Shown piece by piece: positions 28,176 through 38,240 of a DNA stretch of 64,000 nucleotides. The notes under the pieces are model-generated. The model was not told the origin of the DNA and ran no database searches. It was given only the letters and a program-made list of their open reading frames with translations. The number at the start of each line of letters is the position of its first letter. Positions within the stretch are counted from its first letter, which is position 1. Origin of the DNA: Paraburkholderia largidicola. Lineage in GTDB: Bacteria; Pseudomonadota; Gammaproteobacteria; Burkholderiales; Burkholderiaceae. The stretch spans positions 542,704-606,703 of the forward strand of contig NZ_AP023177.1 in NCBI RefSeq assembly GCF_013426895.1, written 5' to 3'. The translations under genes and the position numbers were made by a program.

Positions 28176-28856
28176 ATGAAAATTCTCCTGGTCGAAGACA
28201 ATCAGCAGGTGGGCGGATTCCTGAAAAAAGGCCTGCTCGAAACCGGCCATGTCGTGGATTGGGCCGACAACGGCCGCGACGGCATGGCGCTCGCCATCGG
28301 GGAAACCTACGACGCAATCGTGCTCGACCGCATGCTGCCCGGCGGAATCGACGGCTTGAGCATCGTCGCGGCGCTGCGGGCGTCGGGCAACAAGGTGCCC
28401 GTGCTGATCTTGAGCGCGCTCGACGAAGTCGATGAGCGCATTCGCGGGCTAAAGGCAGGCGGCGACGACTACGTGGTCAAGCCGTTTTCTTTCGGCGAAG
28501 TGGTCGCGCGGCTCGAGGCGCTTGCGCGGCGCTCGCAGGACAATCACTTCGAGACCACGCTCAAGGTCAGCGATCTGTGTATCGATCTGCTGTCTCGCAA
28601 GGTGACGCGCGGCGGCAAGGCGATCACCCTGAAGCCGCGGGAATTCAAGCTGCTCGAATACCTGATGCGCCACGCGGAACAGGTCGTCACGCGCACGATG
28701 CTGCTCGAAAACATCTGGGAATACCATTTCGATCCGCAAACGAACGTGATCGACGTGCACGTCAGCAAGCTGCGGCAGAAGATCGATACGGGCTACGAGC
28801 GGTCTTTGCTGCGCACCATCCGCAACGCGGGCTACATGCTCACTGCCGGCGCCTGA
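28176..28856 (+). CDS. OmpR-family response regulator
   Basis: 226 residues from the ATG (MKILLVEDNQQVG); a GTG 9 bases upstream is also possible. The receiver domain has acidic pocket E8-D9, phospho-acceptor Asp51 (in IVLDRMLPG), Ser/Thr in LILSALDE and Lys in VVKPF. The winged helix runs from about 125 to the end (ITLKPREFKLLEYLM, TNVIDVHVSKLRQKI). It resembles QseB/CopR-type regulators. No classical membrane histidine kinase follows; instead it precedes three unusual cytoplasmic kinases on the same strand, 27 bp before the first, and is their likely output. Confidence 0.92.
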   Translation: MKILLVEDNQQVGGFLKKGLLETGHVVDWADNGRDGMALAIGETYDAIVLDRMLPGGIDGLSIVAALRASGNKVPVLILSALDEVDERIRGLKAGGDDYVVKPFSFGEVVARLEALARRSQDNHFETTLKVSDLCIDLLSRKVTRGGKAITLKPREFKLLEYLMRHAEQVVTRTMLLENIWEYHFDPQTNVIDVHVSKLRQKIDTGYERSLLRTIRNAGYMLTAGA

Positions 28857-28883
28857 GCCGGCCTTCAGCGCGAGGGCGGCACC

Positions 28884-31800
28884 ATGAGGTTGACGGGCTA
28901 CGACAGAACGACATTGAGTGACGACGGGCAATTCGTGCTGTCGCGCCTGACGAGCCATGCCGAGGCCCAAAGCTGGTTGTCGGTCACATTCTCCGCGTTG
29001 CAGCCGCCGGCGGAAAGCCACGAACGGCTTGAACACGCGTACCAGTTGCGCGGTGCGCTCGACGGCGTCCATGTCGCGCGGCCTCATGCGCTGTTACGCG
29101 ACGACGGCCGCGCGACGCTGATTCTTGAGGACCCGGGCGGCGAGTCGCTGCGTGTCGCACAGAGCGGGCCGCTGCCCATCGGCCGGTTTCTCAGCGTGGC
29201 GACAAATCTTGCATCGGCGCTCCGCTCGCTGCACAGCCGTGGTTTCACGCACAACGATATCCGGCCCGGCAACATCCTGTTCGACGAAGACACTCAGACG
29301 GTCGCGCTCACGGGCTTGGGCCTCGTGTCGAGCGCGCCGCGCGAGCGTCCGTTGTCCGGTTTGCCCAATATGGCCGTCGAGGCGCTCGCCTATCTTTCGC
29401 CCGAGCGCACGGGCCTGATGAACCGATGGTCCGATTCGCGCGCCGACCTCTATTCGCTAGGCGTCGTGCTGTACGAGTTGCTCACGGGGCAGTTGCCGTA
29501 TCGCGCGAACTCGGCTGCCGAATGGCTGCATTGCCATACCGCGAAGCTGCCCATGCCCGTCGCCGAGTGCACGCGCGGCGCGCCGGAGCAACTTGCCGCG
29601 ATCATTGCCCGCCTGTTGTCCAAAGACGCGGCGCAGCGCTATCAGACGGCGGAAGGACTCGAGCATGACCTGCGGCGCTGCCTCGACGCGTGGCGGATAT
29701 CGGGCAGCGTCGAGCCGTTCGTGCCGGGCGCCGCTGATTCTCCCGCTCAACTGCAACAGCCTTCCCGCCTCTATGGACGCGAGAAACAGGCGGAAACGCT
29801 CGAAGCCGCGTTGCATCGCGTCGTCCAGAACGGCAAGATCGGCGTGGCGCTCGTGTCGGGCTATTCGGGCATCGGCAAATCGGCGCTGGTCAACAGTTTG
29901 CGCATGACGCCCGCCGCGTCGCGGGGCTGGTTCGCTTCGGGAAAATTCGAGCGCTATAAGCGGGACATTCCGTACGCGACGCTCGCTCAGGCATTCCAGA
30001 CGCTGATCCGTCAACTGATTGATGACGGAGCGAGCGCGCCCGACGATCTGCGCCAGCGTCTACACGACGCGCTGGGCGCGAACGGGCGTCTGATCGTTAA
30101 TCTGATTCCGGAACTGGAACTCATCGTCGGGCCGCAGGCTGCTGTGCCCGAGCTTGCGCCGCAAGAAGCGCGTACGCGCTTCCTGGCCGTCTTCACGCGG
30201 TTTATCGCCGCGTTTCCGTGCGACAGCCAGCCGCTCGTGCTGTTTCTCGACGATCTGCAATGGAGCGATGCCGGCACGCTGAGCCTGCTAGAAACGCTAT
30301 GCGAACCGAACGTGCATAACGTGCTGGTGGTCGGCGCGCATCGCGACAATGAGGTGGGCCTCACGCATCCGCTCAGACGAACGATCGATACGATCAGGCG
30401 GACAGGCACCCGTATCGACGAAATCATGCTGGAGCCTTTGCAGTTCGGCGACGTGTCAAGTCTGATCGGCGACGGGCTGAAGACCACGCCTCGCGAAGTG
30501 GACGATCTTGCCCGTCTGGTGTTCGAGAGAACGGGCGGCAACCCGTTTTATGTCGTGCAGTTCCTGCGGGCGCTGACGGACGAGCACTTGCTCGCATTCG
30601 ACGTCGAACGCCGTGTCTGGACGTGGGACAACCGGCGTCTGCGTGAGGCGCGCTTTGCGCAGAGCATGGTCGATCTCGTCGTCGGGAAGATCGAGCGTTT
30701 GCCGCAGCCGACGCAGGCGTTGCTTGCGCAGTTCGCGTGCCTCGGCGGCCGTGCGACGTCGACGCTGTTGGCGCGCATCAGCGTCAGCATGAGCCAACCG
30801 GCCGACGAACGGGAGCGCGAACGCGATGTGGAAACCACACTCGCCGATGGTGTCGAAGCGGGCTTGCTTTACCGCAGCCGCGACGGCTTCGCTTTCGTGC
30901 ACGACCGTGTGCACGAGGCAACCTACGATCTGATTCCCGAGGAACGACGCGCCGAGGCGCATCTGCGGATCGGCCGGATACTCGCGTCGCTCGCGCCGGC
31001 GAGCGAAGAGCGCAGCGTCTTCGAAATCGTCAACCAGTACAACCGCGTGATTCATCTGCTCGTTGACGAGCAGGAGCGCGCGCGGGTCGTCGACTTCAAT
31101 CTCGAAGCGGGGCAGCGCGCGCGAGCGTCGTCGGCCTATGGTTCGGCGCTGACCTATCTGTCGCTCGGCAGCGAGTTGCTCGGCGAAGCTGGATGGGATA
31201 CGGACTATGCGAAGAAATTTCAGCTGGAGAGCCAGCGCGCCGAGTGCGAGTTCCTGACGGGTGACTCGGAAGGCAGCAAGCGGCGTCTCGCGATGCTGGA
31301 CGGGCGCGCGCGCACGCTGACCGATCGTGCGGCCATCACGTTTCTGCGCATCACGCTCTACACCGCGCTCGATCAGATCAGTCTCGCCGTCCAGACCTGT
31401 CTCGACTATTTGCGGCATGTGGGCATCGACTGGTCGCCGCATCCGGGGCGGCAAGCGGCGCGCGAAGAATACGACCGGCTGCTGCAGGGTATCGGCAACG
31501 GGCCGATCGAAACGCTCGCAAACTTGCCCTTGCTCGAAGACGCCGAACTCACGGCGACGATGAACGTGCTGACAGCAGTGTTGCCGCCGGCTTTTTTCAG
31601 CGACGAAAACCTGGTCTGCCTCGTGCTGTGCCGGATGGCGAATCTGAGTCTCGTGCATGGCAACAGCGACGCATCTTCGCTCGGATATGCCTACCTTGGC
31701 ATGGTCACCGGCCCGATTTTCAACGATTACGCAGCGGGCTACCGTTTCGGTCAGCTAGGGCTGGCGCTGGTCGATCGGCGTGGTCTCGACCGGTTCAAGG

Positions 31801-33905
31801 CCCGCGTCTACATGTGCTTCGCGTATCACGTCACGCCCTGGACCAAACCGATCCGGACCGGCTTGCCGCTGTTGCGTCGCGCCTTCGAGGTCGCGACCAA
31901 AAGCGGGGATCTGACTTACATCGGTTTTAGCAGCTGCTGCACCGTCACGACGCTGATCGCTGCAGGCGAGCCGCTCGTGGAAGTGGAGCAGGAGGCGCAG
32001 CGGCGTCTGCAGATCGTGCAGGCCGCGAGGTTCGGATTGATCGTCGACATCATCACGGCGCAGCTCGGGCTGATCCGCTCATTGCGCGGCACGGCTGCCG
32101 GACACGCCGAGTTCGTCAATCCATTCGATGACCTCGCGTTCGAGCAGCGGCTGGATGGCGATTCGAGTCTCGCAATCGCGGCTTGCTGGTACTGGATACG
32201 CAAACAACAGGCGTGCTATCTGGCAGGCGACATCGCTGGCGCGATGCAGGCGCAGCGCAAGGCGTCGCCGCTGCTCTGGACGTCCTCCGGGCACTTTGAA
32301 ATCGCCGAATATCAGTTCTTTGCCGGGCTTACGCGCGCAAGCTGGCATGACGGCGCGCCACCAGACGAAAGGGCGGAGAACCTGGAAAAGCTCGGCGAAC
32401 ATCATCGTCAACTCGAAGTCTGGGCGCAGCACTGTCCGGCCAATTTCGGCAGCCGCGCCGCCCTGGTGCGCGGTGAGATTGCGCGGATAGCAGGCCGCGA
32501 CTTCGAAGCAATGAGCTGTTACGAGGAAGCCATCCGCCTCGCGCACGATAACGATTTCGTCCACGACGAAGCGCTGGCGCACGATATTGCGGCGCGGTTC
32601 TATCTGAAGCGAGGCTTTGCGACGACGGCGAGCGCATATCTTCGCAATGCGCGGCGCGCGTGGCTGCGATGGGGTGCCGTCGAACGGGTCAAAGCATTGG
32701 ATCAGCGCTACGGCGAACTAATCCGGGAACCCGTCGGGCACGCACCGGCACACGGCGTCGGCGCGGAACTGATCGATGTCGAAACAGTGATGAAGGCGTC
32801 ACAGGCGATTTCAGGCGAACTGGTTCCCGCGCGCCTGATGCACACGCTGATGACGATCATGCTCGAACACGCTGGCGCGCGTCGCGCGTTGCTCGTGCTG
32901 CCGCGCGCCGACGCGTTGCAGATTGAGGCAGTCGCAGTAACGGCGCGCGACGGCGTGGAGGTGCAAATCGAAAGCCTGCCGGTGACGTCGGCCCATCTGG
33001 CGCGTACCGTGCTGCACGAAAGCATACGCACGCAGCGCCCCGTTCTGCTCGATGACGCTTCGTCCGACGCGACATTTTTTGCCGACGAGTACTTCGCAGC
33101 GAACCCTGCGCGCTCGGTACTGTCGCTGCCACTCGTCAAGCAGTCGAAGCTGATCGGCGTGCTGTTTCTGGAGAACGACCTGGCGCCCGGCGTCTTCACG
33201 CCGGCGAGGCTCGCCGTCCTGCGGCTGCTTGCGTCGCAGGCGGCCGTGTCGCTGGAAAATGCGACGCTCGAAGAAAAGCAGACGCTGCTCGCAGAAAAAG
33301 ACGCGCTGTTGCATGAAGTGCATCACCGCGTAAAAAACAATTTGCAGCTGATCAGCAGCCTGTTGAATCTGCAAGCCGAGCGCGTGACGGATAAAGCTGT
33401 GGCTGAACTGTTCGCCGACAGCCGCAACCGGGTGCGCTCGATGGCGATGGTGCACGAGAATCTGTATCGTGCCGGCAACTTCGCGCGCATTTCAATGACG
33501 ACCCATGTGACGACCTTGTGCGGCCATCTGGCGCGCGTCTATGACATGGGGCGGCTGAGCGTCGACATGCAGATTGCCGTGGACGACATCCAGCTGGACA
33601 TGAATCGCGCGGTATCGTGCGGCCTGATCATCAACGAGCTGGTGTCGAATGCGCTCAAGCATGCGTTCCCGGATGGACGCGGCGGCGCGTTGAGAATCGA
33701 ACTCAAGGCGCTCGACAAGCAGCGCTGCGAACTGCGTGTCGCGGACGACGGCGTTGGCCTCGCGCCCGGGTTTGCATTCGAACGCGATGAAACACTTGGG
33801 TTGCGGCTCGTGCACGATCTCGTGTTGCAGTTGCGCGGCAGCGTCGACATCGCTAAGCAGCATGGCACGATATTCACCATTCATTTCAATGCAGCGGAAC
33901 CTTGA
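28884..33905 (+). CDS. Pseudokinase-ATPase-GAF-histidine kinase fusion
   Basis: 1673 residues. Order: Ser/Thr-kinase-like domain (about 20-275), AAA/STAND ATPase (about 290-620; Walker A SGYSGIGKSALVNS, Walker B LVLFLDDLQWSD), long helical TPR-like region (620-1290), GAF (about 1310-1440), HisKA_2 and HATPase (1475-1673; EVHHRVKNNLQ with H1480/H1481, NELVSNALKHAF, VADDGVGL). This is the known trifunctional kinase/ATPase/histidine kinase architecture. The kinase part keeps Asp125 and Asn130 of the catalytic loop (HNDIRPGN), but the metal-binding DFG is T-G-L-G (Asp replaced by Gly144) and no VAIK lysine is evident. It is predicted to be a pseudokinase sensor. No membrane segments, so cytoplasmic. 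Confidence 0.9.
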   Translation: MRLTGYDRTTLSDDGQFVLSRLTSHAEAQSWLSVTFSALQPPAESHERLEHAYQLRGALDGVHVARPHALLRDDGRATLILEDPGGESLRVAQSGPLPIGRFLSVATNLASALRSLHSRGFTHNDIRPGNILFDEDTQTVALTGLGLVSSAPRERPLSGLPNMAVEALAYLSPERTGLMNRWSDSRADLYSLGVVLYELLTGQLPYRANSAAEWLHCHTAKLPMPVAECTRGAPEQLAAIIARLLSKDAAQRYQTAEGLEHDLRRCLDAWRISGSVEPFVPGAADSPAQLQQPSRLYGREKQAETLEAALHRVVQNGKIGVALVSGYSGIGKSALVNSLRMTPAASRGWFASGKFERYKRDIPYATLAQAFQTLIRQLIDDGASAPDDLRQRLHDALGANGRLIVNLIPELELIVGPQAAVPELAPQEARTRFLAVFTRFIAAFPCDSQPLVLFLDDLQWSDAGTLSLLETLCEPNVHNVLVVGAHRDNEVGLTHPLRRTIDTIRRTGTRIDEIMLEPLQFGDVSSLIGDGLKTTPREVDDLARLVFERTGGNPFYVVQFLRALTDEHLLAFDVERRVWTWDNRRLREARFAQSMVDLVVGKIERLPQPTQALLAQFACLGGRATSTLLARISVSMSQPADERERERDVETTLADGVEAGLLYRSRDGFAFVHDRVHEATYDLIPEERRAEAHLRIGRILASLAPASEERSVFEIVNQYNRVIHLLVDEQERARVVDFNLEAGQRARASSAYGSALTYLSLGSELLGEAGWDTDYAKKFQLESQRAECEFLTGDSEGSKRRLAMLDGRARTLTDRAAITFLRITLYTALDQISLAVQTCLDYLRHVGIDWSPHPGRQAAREEYDRLLQGIGNGPIETLANLPLLEDAELTATMNVLTAVLPPAFFSDENLVCLVLCRMANLSLVHGNSDASSLGYAYLGMVTGPIFNDYAAGYRFGQLGLALVDRRGLDRFKARVYMCFAYHVTPWTKPIRTGLPLLRRAFEVATKSGDLTYIGFSSCCTVTTLIAAGEPLVEVEQEAQRRLQIVQAARFGLIVDIITAQLGLIRSLRGTAAGHAEFVNPFDDLAFEQRLDGDSSLAIAACWYWIRKQQACYLAGDIAGAMQAQRKASPLLWTSSGHFEIAEYQFFAGLTRASWHDGAPPDERAENLEKLGEHHRQLEVWAQHCPANFGSRAALVRGEIARIAGRDFEAMSCYEEAIRLAHDNDFVHDEALAHDIAARFYLKRGFATTASAYLRNARRAWLRWGAVERVKALDQRYGELIREPVGHAPAHGVGAELIDVETVMKASQAISGELVPARLMHTLMTIMLEHAGARRALLVLPRADALQIEAVAVTARDGVEVQIESLPVTSAHLARTVLHESIRTQRPVLLDDASSDATFFADEYFAANPARSVLSLPLVKQSKLIGVLFLENDLAPGVFTPARLAVLRLLASQAAVSLENATLEEKQTLLAEKDALLHEVHHRVKNNLQLISSLLNLQAERVTDKAVAELFADSRNRVRSMAMVHENLYRAGNFARISMTTHVTTLCGHLARVYDMGRLSVDMQIAVDDIQLDMNRAVSCGLIINELVSNALKHAFPDGRGGALRIELKALDKQRCELRVADDGVGLAPGFAFERDETLGLRLVHDLVLQLRGSVDIAKQHGTIFTIHFNAAEP

Positions 33906-33917
33906 ACGGACCATGCG

Positions 33918-36893
33918 ATGACTTCGGCCCGTATCCTGATCGTCGAGGATGACCGTATCGTTGCGCGAGACATCGCGCAGCAGATGAAACGCGCCGGCCA
34001 TAGCGTGCTCGGCACCACCGCGAGCGGCGAGGAAGCGCTCGCGCTCGTCGAGCAATGGCAATGGCGCTCGGAGCCTGGGCCGGACCTGGTGTTGATGGAC
34101 GTACGCCTCGAAGGCGAACTGGACGGCATCGATACGGCGCGGCGCATTCGCTCGATGCGCGATATCCCCGTCGTATTCCTCACCGCCTATGCGGACGAGG
34201 AAACCATTCAGCGCGCGACCACGGCGGAGCCCTTCGGCTACGTCCTCAAGCCCTTCGACGATACGCAACTGCGTACCGTCGTCGAGATGGCGCTGTACAA
34301 GAGCGGCGCGGAGCGGCGCCTGCGCGAAAGCGAGCAACGTTATGCGGTCACATTGTCGAGCATCGGTGACGGCGTCGTCGCAACCGACGCCGACGGTCTC
34401 GTGACGTTCGTCAATCCCGCGGGCGAGATGCTGACGGGGTGGGCGCGCGACGAAGCGGCAGGGCTGCGGCTGCACGACATGTTCCGTATCCACGACGAAA
34501 TCACGCGCGCGCCAATCGCGGATCCCACTGCTGCCGTGCTGCAAGGTGCAGGCGAGGGCGGCCTGCCGACGCGTGCGATTTTGCGGGTACGCGGCGGCAG
34601 CGAGATTCCCGTCGAATGCACGGCGACGCCCATGACCAACGAACGCGGCGCGCAGCTTGGCATCGTGATCGTGTTCCGCGACGTGACGCAGAAGCGCCGC
34701 GCGCAGGAGGCCGAGATTCTGCGCGAGACCAATGCGCGGCTCGAAATGGCGATGTACGGCTCGAATGTCGGCGTGTGGGAAATCGACATGCCGGAGGGCG
34801 ATTACAAGCGGGGCTTTGCGCGCTACTCGAACATCTACGAATGGCTCGGCTTCGATACGCCTCAGGCACGCCTCGACTACGAAGCGTATATGAGCGTGCT
34901 GCATCCCGACCATCGCGCGAGCACCGATGTCGCGGTCGCGTCGTTCCTCAAAGACGGCAACGGCGTGTTCGAACTGGAAAACCGGCTGCGGCATCGCGAC
35001 GGCAGCGACCGCTGGGTGCTGGTGCGCGGCACCGCGCGTCGCGACGCGACGGGCAGGCCGGTACGCTTCGTCGGCAGTCTGGTCGATATCACGCAGTTGA
35101 AGCTCACCGAGCAGGCGCTGCGAGCAAGCGAAGAACGCTTTCGCGGCACATTCGAAAACGCCGCGGTGGGTGTTGCGCATTGCGGCCTCGACGGCCGCTT
35201 CCTGCGCGTGAACCGGCGCTCGAGCGAAATCGTCGGTTTGGAGCGCGATGCACTTCAGCAAAAGCGCTTGCATGGACTGATCGATCGGGATTTCGTGACT
35301 GCGAGTCTGGATCGCTTCCGTTTGCTGACGGAAGAGAAGCTCGCACATTATTCGGAAGAAGTGCCGCTCGTGAAGTTCGACGGTTCACGGGTGTGGGTCG
35401 GTCTTTCCGTCGCGCTTCAGCACGACGGCGCGGGGAATACCAGCCATGTGATCGTCATCATTCAGGACATTTCCGCGCGCAAGGCGCTGGAAGACACCGT
35501 GCGTATCGCAAAAGATGCGGCGGTCGCAGCCAATCGCGCGAAGGACCAGTTTCTTGCAAACATCAGTCACGAATTGCGCACGCCCCTCAATGGCATTCTT
35601 GGGTACGCGCAGATGTTGCAACGAGACGCGCGGCTCGACGCGCGTCAGCAGGCCGGCGTCAGTGTGATCGAACAGAGTGGTCAGCATCTGCTGACGCTCA
35701 TCAACGATATCCTCGACTTTGCACGGCTCGGCGCTGGCAAGCTGGAACTTCAGGTCGGCGAAGTGTCGCTGCGTGCGTTTCTGGCGACGATCGCCGAGAT
35801 TGTCGGCGTGCGCGCGCAACAGAAAGGCCTCGTGCTGAACTATGTGGCGGCGGCGGACCTTCCTGCTGTCGTTCGCGTCGACGAACGCCGGCTGCGCCAG
35901 GTACTGCTCAATCTCCTCGCCAACGCCGTCAAGTTCACCGACCACGGCGAAGTCAGCCTGTCCGTCAGCCGTGGCGCGATGGCGCGCGTTCGCTTCGAAG
36001 TGCGCGATACGGGTATCGGCGTGAGTCCCGACCGGCTCGAAGCGATCTTTCAGCCATTCGAACAGGCCGGCGATCACACGCGGCGCAGCGGCGGCGCGGG
36101 GTTGGGTCTCGCCATCAGCCGGCAGCTGGTACGCATGATGGGCGGCGATATCTACGTCGACAGTGCGGCGGGCGCGGGCAGTGTGTTCTGGTTCGAACTG
36201 GAAGCACCTGCGTCGGCGGCGGATACGGGAGCGTGCGCGCCACGGCTGCAGGCAGGCAGTCTCGATGGAGCAGGCCGGCCGATTCTCGTGGTCGACGACG
36301 TACCCGCGAATCGGACGTTGCTTGTCGAAGTGCTGGGTCGGGCGGGATTTCATGTGATAGAGAGCAGCGACGGACGTGACGCGCTCGCGAAAGCGGCGGC
36401 GCATACCCCCGATCTGATCATTCTGGATACCGTGATGCCGCTGATGGGCGGCATTGAAATGCTGACGCATCTGCGCCGTTCCGAGGCGTTCGCGGCAACG
36501 CCTGTGATCGTCGTTTCGGCTGACGCGTCCGAACGAAATGCGCGCGCGAATATCGCCGCGGGTGCCGACGTTTTTCTCGAAAAGCCGCTCGACCTCGACC
36601 GGCTGATGCAGTCTGTCGTGACGTTGCTCGGCCTCAGCCAGAGCCCGACAACTTCGCCGACGTGCGAAGCAGCTCAGCAACTGGTCGTGCCACCACGAGA
36701 AGAAATGACCGTACTGCACCGGTATGCATTGCTCGGTTCGATGCGTGACATCAACCGGCACGCCGATCGACTTGTGAAACTGCATGAAAAGTACGAACCG
36801 TTTGCCGCGCGCTTACGGCAACTCGCGACGACCTACGAATCGCAGGCGCTGCTTTCGCTGATCGAACACCATCTGAATAACGAAGGAAAATGA
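33918..36893 (+). CDS. Hybrid sensor histidine kinase (REC-PAS-PAS-PAS-HK-REC)
   Basis: 991 residues, cytoplasmic. N-terminal receiver (VEDDRIVARDIA, Asp61, Lys in YVLKPFDD), then three PAS domains (about 135-255, 270-395, 398-530), HisKA with His551 in FLANISHELRTPLNGILGY, HATPase with LLANAVKFTDHGE, DTGIGV and GGAGLGLAISRQL, and a C-terminal receiver with Asp837 in LIILDTVMPLMGG. A helical tail of about 80 residues follows and may contact a partner. The N-terminal receiver suggests it takes phosphate or is gated by the upstream kinase. It starts 12 bp after that gene and overlaps the next gene by 4 bases, so the genes form one transcript. Confidence 0.93.
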   Translation: MTSARILIVEDDRIVARDIAQQMKRAGHSVLGTTASGEEALALVEQWQWRSEPGPDLVLMDVRLEGELDGIDTARRIRSMRDIPVVFLTAYADEETIQRATTAEPFGYVLKPFDDTQLRTVVEMALYKSGAERRLRESEQRYAVTLSSIGDGVVATDADGLVTFVNPAGEMLTGWARDEAAGLRLHDMFRIHDEITRAPIADPTAAVLQGAGEGGLPTRAILRVRGGSEIPVECTATPMTNERGAQLGIVIVFRDVTQKRRAQEAEILRETNARLEMAMYGSNVGVWEIDMPEGDYKRGFARYSNIYEWLGFDTPQARLDYEAYMSVLHPDHRASTDVAVASFLKDGNGVFELENRLRHRDGSDRWVLVRGTARRDATGRPVRFVGSLVDITQLKLTEQALRASEERFRGTFENAAVGVAHCGLDGRFLRVNRRSSEIVGLERDALQQKRLHGLIDRDFVTASLDRFRLLTEEKLAHYSEEVPLVKFDGSRVWVGLSVALQHDGAGNTSHVIVIIQDISARKALEDTVRIAKDAAVAANRAKDQFLANISHELRTPLNGILGYAQMLQRDARLDARQQAGVSVIEQSGQHLLTLINDILDFARLGAGKLELQVGEVSLRAFLATIAEIVGVRAQQKGLVLNYVAAADLPAVVRVDERRLRQVLLNLLANAVKFTDHGEVSLSVSRGAMARVRFEVRDTGIGVSPDRLEAIFQPFEQAGDHTRRSGGAGLGLAISRQLVRMMGGDIYVDSAAGAGSVFWFELEAPASAADTGACAPRLQAGSLDGAGRPILVVDDVPANRTLLVEVLGRAGFHVIESSDGRDALAKAAAHTPDLIILDTVMPLMGGIEMLTHLRRSEAFAATPVIVVSADASERNARANIAAGADVFLEKPLDLDRLMQSVVTLLGLSQSPTTSPTCEAAQQLVVPPREEMTVLHRYALLGSMRDINRHADRLVKLHEKYEPFAARLRQLATTYESQALLSLIEHHLNNEGK

Positions 36894-38059
36894 CAATGGG
36901 AGAGCCGAAAAACCATGACGCTCCCGTGGTGCTCGTCGTGGACGACACGGCGGCGAATCTGGGGCTTGTCGTCGATACGCTCGAGGCCGAGGGTTTGCGC
37001 GTCGCGGTGGCGCGTGATGGACATGAAGCGCTGCGGCGCGCCGAGCTTGTCGAGCCCGACCTGATCCTGCTCGACGTAATGATGCCCGGTCTCGACGGAT
37101 TTCAGACTTGCCGGGCGCTGAAGGACAACCCTGTTACGCGCGATATCCCGGTGATCTTCATGACATCGTTGACGCAGACGGAAGACAAGATCATGGGCTT
37201 CCGGCTGGGCGCGATGGACTTCGTGACCAAGCCACTGCAAATGGAAGAAGTCGCCGTTCGTGTGCAGACGCATCTGAAGCTGCGCGCGCTGCAACGTTTG
37301 CAGCAGGAACAGAATGCGCGGCTCGAAGAAGAGGTTAAGACGCGCATTCAGGCACAGGACGCGCTAATCGAAGTGCTGAACGGCGTGCGCAACGTGTCGA
37401 ATGCGATTGCCCACGATCTGCGCACGCCACTCACCGAGTTGCGCTCGCGGCTCGAAGTGTTGATTCTCGGACTGCGCAAACGCGGTGATGAAGACACACT
37501 AGGGCAACTTGAAGTCGCTATGGCCGATGTTGATCGCGTGATCGGCATTTTCAATGCGCTGTTGCGCCTCGCCGAGATCGATGCGGGTATGCGGCGTTCG
37601 GGGTTTATCGAAAGCGACGTGGTGGCGATCTTGTCCGATGCTGTCGAGTTCTATCAGCCGGTCGCGGAGTTGCGCGGAATTTCGCTGACGCTGTTGCTTT
37701 GCTCCGAAACTGAAGTACCCGCGATTGTCGATCCGCTTTTGCTCGCGCAAGCCATCGGCAATCTGATCGATAACGCGCTCAAGTACGCGCAGGAGAATGG
37801 CGAAGTTGGTGTGTCGCTGTGCGAGCGCGAGGACCGCGTCGATATCACCGTTTCGGACGATGGCCCGGGCATTCCTGCCGCTGAGCGGACCAAAGTCACG
37901 GAGCGCTTCTATCGCGGTGACCGAAGCCGTGGCACGCCGGGCGTTGGCCTGGGACTCGCACTGGTTAAGGCGGTAGCGACGTTGCATCAGGGCTCGCTCG
38001 ATTTTTCCGACAACGCGCCGGGGCTGGCGGCGACCATGACTATCCGGCGCACGACGTGA
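36890..38059 (+). CDS. Receiver-histidine kinase fusion
   Basis: 389 residues from an ATG within the previous stop (ATGA), with AAGGAA ahead. N-terminal receiver (VVDDTAANLGLVVDTLE, Asp62 in LILLDVMMPGLDG, Lys in FVTKPLQ), a coiled-coil linker (about 135-165), HisKA with His175 in IAHDLRTPLTELRSRLE and HATPase with LIDNALKYAQENG, DDGPGIP and GVGLGLALVKAV. Such REC-HK proteins relay signals inside phosphorelays. Last gene of the four-gene signalling transcript. No DNA-binding output domain; the OmpR-type regulator at the head of the cluster is the only one nearby. Confidence 0.92.
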   Translation: MTMGEPKNHDAPVVLVVDDTAANLGLVVDTLEAEGLRVAVARDGHEALRRAELVEPDLILLDVMMPGLDGFQTCRALKDNPVTRDIPVIFMTSLTQTEDKIMGFRLGAMDFVTKPLQMEEVAVRVQTHLKLRALQRLQQEQNARLEEEVKTRIQAQDALIEVLNGVRNVSNAIAHDLRTPLTELRSRLEVLILGLRKRGDEDTLGQLEVAMADVDRVIGIFNALLRLAEIDAGMRRSGFIESDVVAILSDAVEFYQPVAELRGISLTLLLCSETEVPAIVDPLLLAQAIGNLIDNALKYAQENGEVGVSLCEREDRVDITVSDDGPGIPAAERTKVTERFYRGDRSRGTPGVGLGLALVKAVATLHQGSLDFSDNAPGLAATMTIRRTT

Positions 38060-38240
38060 TGCTGGGGTGGCGTCCGAAGGTGTAGGCGCGACATGAGAGA
38101 GGAACGCCGACGGGATCGATGAGCAAGCCCGACACCACCGATCTGGCGAAGAGAGCCGCAATTGAAGGAAAACCGGTCGCGGTAAGTGGTGTGTTCTACA
38201 GTCAAGTTGATACGGCGCTCGCCAGCGAGCGTGCCACAGG

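Noticed and set aside
33492..35348. 618-residue leftward frame across the end of one kinase gene and the start of the next
   Set aside because: Antisense shadow; it crosses two well-supported kinase genes and has no domain.
34439..36379. 646-residue rightward frame inside the hybrid kinase gene
   Set aside because: Arg-rich off-frame reading; the hybrid kinase motifs are all in the other frame.
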